Positions 63,448-64,000 of a DNA stretch of 64,000 bases are shown in pieces (the stretch's first letter is position 1; each line of letters opens with the position of its first letter). The notes below the pieces were generated by a model. That model saw only the letters and a list, made by a program, of their open reading frames with translations. It was not told the origin of the DNA and searched no databases. The stretch comes from Trinickia sp. Y13 (GTDB lineage Bacteria; Pseudomonadota; Gammaproteobacteria; Burkholderiales; Burkholderiaceae), in the NCBI RefSeq assembly GCF_029522115.1, contig NZ_JAKWFK010000018.1, forward strand, positions 16,948-80,947. Reading direction: 5' to 3'. The position numbers and the translations under genes are program-made.

Positions 63448-63870
63448 ATGACTGACGCGCAGCCAAAGATGACTTTTCTCGTTCACGCTCAACGCAGCGA
63501 TGCGCACGGCAGTGTCGCACACTGCAAGGAGGCATCGATCTCCCTCGACACGGGTCTGGATGGTCGCAAAGACGCGTTCAACCCGGCTGAACTGCTGCTC
63601 GCCGCGCTGTCAGCATGCATGATCAAGAACATCGAGCGTGTCGCCCCCATTCTGAAATTCCAGTTCCGCAGCGTCGAAGTGCATGTGCATGGCGTCCGAC
63701 AGGACAAACCGCCGCGTCTCGAGTCCATCGACTACGAAATCGTTGTCGATACCGATGAGAACGATCGTCAACTCGATCTGTTGCATCAGAACGTGAAGAA
63801 GTACGGCACCGTTTTTAACACCGTCGCACCGGGCACTTCGCTGTCCGGCACGATCCGGCGCGCGGCATGA
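63448..63870 (+). CDS. OsmC-family protein
   Basis: A 140-residue OsmC/Ohr-type protein that reduces organic peroxides through cysteines. Marks: SVAHCKEASISLD, FNPAELLLAALSACMIKNIERVA, and VEVHVHGVRQDKPPRLESIDYEIVV. One Cys sits in each typical position. The ATG at 63448 lies 10 bases after GGAG; an ATG 15 bases upstream is possible. It is followed by a thiolase gene start. Confidence 0.88.
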   Translation: MTDAQPKMTFLVHAQRSDAHGSVAHCKEASISLDTGLDGRKDAFNPAELLLAALSACMIKNIERVAPILKFQFRSVEVHVHGVRQDKPPRLESIDYEIVVDTDENDRQLDLLHQNVKKYGTVFNTVAPGTSLSGTIRRAA

Positions 63871-63901
63871 TTAACACCCCGTCCCTGTGAGGAGCATATT
63901 C

Positions 63902-64000
63902 ATGAGCAATAGAGAGATCGTCCTGTGCAACCCGGTCCGCACTGCGATCGGAACCTATGGCGGTTCGGTAAAGGACGTGCCAGCACCCGCCCTCGGGGCG
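63902..64000 (+). CDS. Acetyl-CoA acetyltransferase (thiolase), 3' end outside window
   Basis: Only 33 codons are seen: MSNREIVLCNPVRTAIGTYG, then GSVKDVPAPALGA, the start of a thiolase of the acetoacetyl-CoA/beta-ketothiolase type. GAGGAG lies before the ATG. The catalytic Cys lies beyond the window. Confidence 0.85.
   Translation, partial: MSNREIVLCNPVRTAIGTYGGSVKDVPAPALGA

Overview
The window looks like a chromosomal segment of a Burkholderiaceae betaproteobacterium of the Paraburkholderia/Trinickia/Burkholderia kind. The evidence is high GC, two DUF4148 secreted proteins, a Porin_4-type porin, a Bug/TctABC tripartite carboxylate transporter, a DUF3079 protein and many LysR-type regulators. 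I could not run a search, so the genus is an inference. I saw no rRNA, tRNA or CRISPR array.

Layout. 1-8 kb: the end of a zinc alcohol dehydrogenase, two DUF4148 genes that share a promoter pattern, a LysR regulator, an FMN reductase, otnI with a broken denD behind it, a methyltransferase, an acyltransferase and a CBS-domain protein. 8-13 kb: a sensory module made of a periplasmic sugar-type binding protein, a PAS histidine kinase and two response regulators. 14-16 kb: cytochrome b562 and b561 behind a QseB/PmrA-like box, then a LysE exporter. 16-25 kb: a copper island with a CusF-like protein, multicopper oxidase, TolC-type channel, His/Cys-rich exported protein, CopA ATPase, cupredoxin and small membrane proteins. 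25-29 kb: a YHS protein, PPK2 and a tightly overlapping redox operon (small exported protein, ferric-reductase-like flavoprotein, anchored cytochrome b5, DUF2127 protein). Two FNR/ANR-type boxes, each about 41 bp upstream of a predicted start of transcription, suggest that this part responds to low oxygen.

29-35 kb: an ArsO-like monooxygenase, two lipoproteins and a probable light/stress cluster (lipocalin Blc, LitR-like MerR regulator, photolyase). 35-40 kb: a LysR regulator divergent from dabB-dabA, an energy-coupled inorganic carbon accumulation system. 40-50 kb: a porin and a catabolic unit for an unknown carboxylate (TctC, enoyl-CoA hydratase, NDP-forming acyl-CoA synthetase, MmgE/PrpD, TctB, TctA) divergent from an IclR regulator, with two palindromes between them.

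50-64 kb is more eroded: small intact genes (DUF3079, a HAD phosphatase with a disordered N-terminus, two large secreted lipoproteins, a repeat protein, an AraC regulator, a cysteine-synthase-like enzyme, an erythrose-4-phosphate dehydrogenase-like enzyme, OsmC, the start of a thiolase) lie among remnants of a HAF-repeat protein, an MFS transporter, an IS66 transposase and a collapsed arsenic operon (arsC, arsC, acr3). The best candidates for unfamiliar biology are the FNR-linked copper/redox island with its overlapping electron-transfer operon, the binding-protein/kinase sensory module, and the orphan QseB-like promoter beside the dead arsenic operon.
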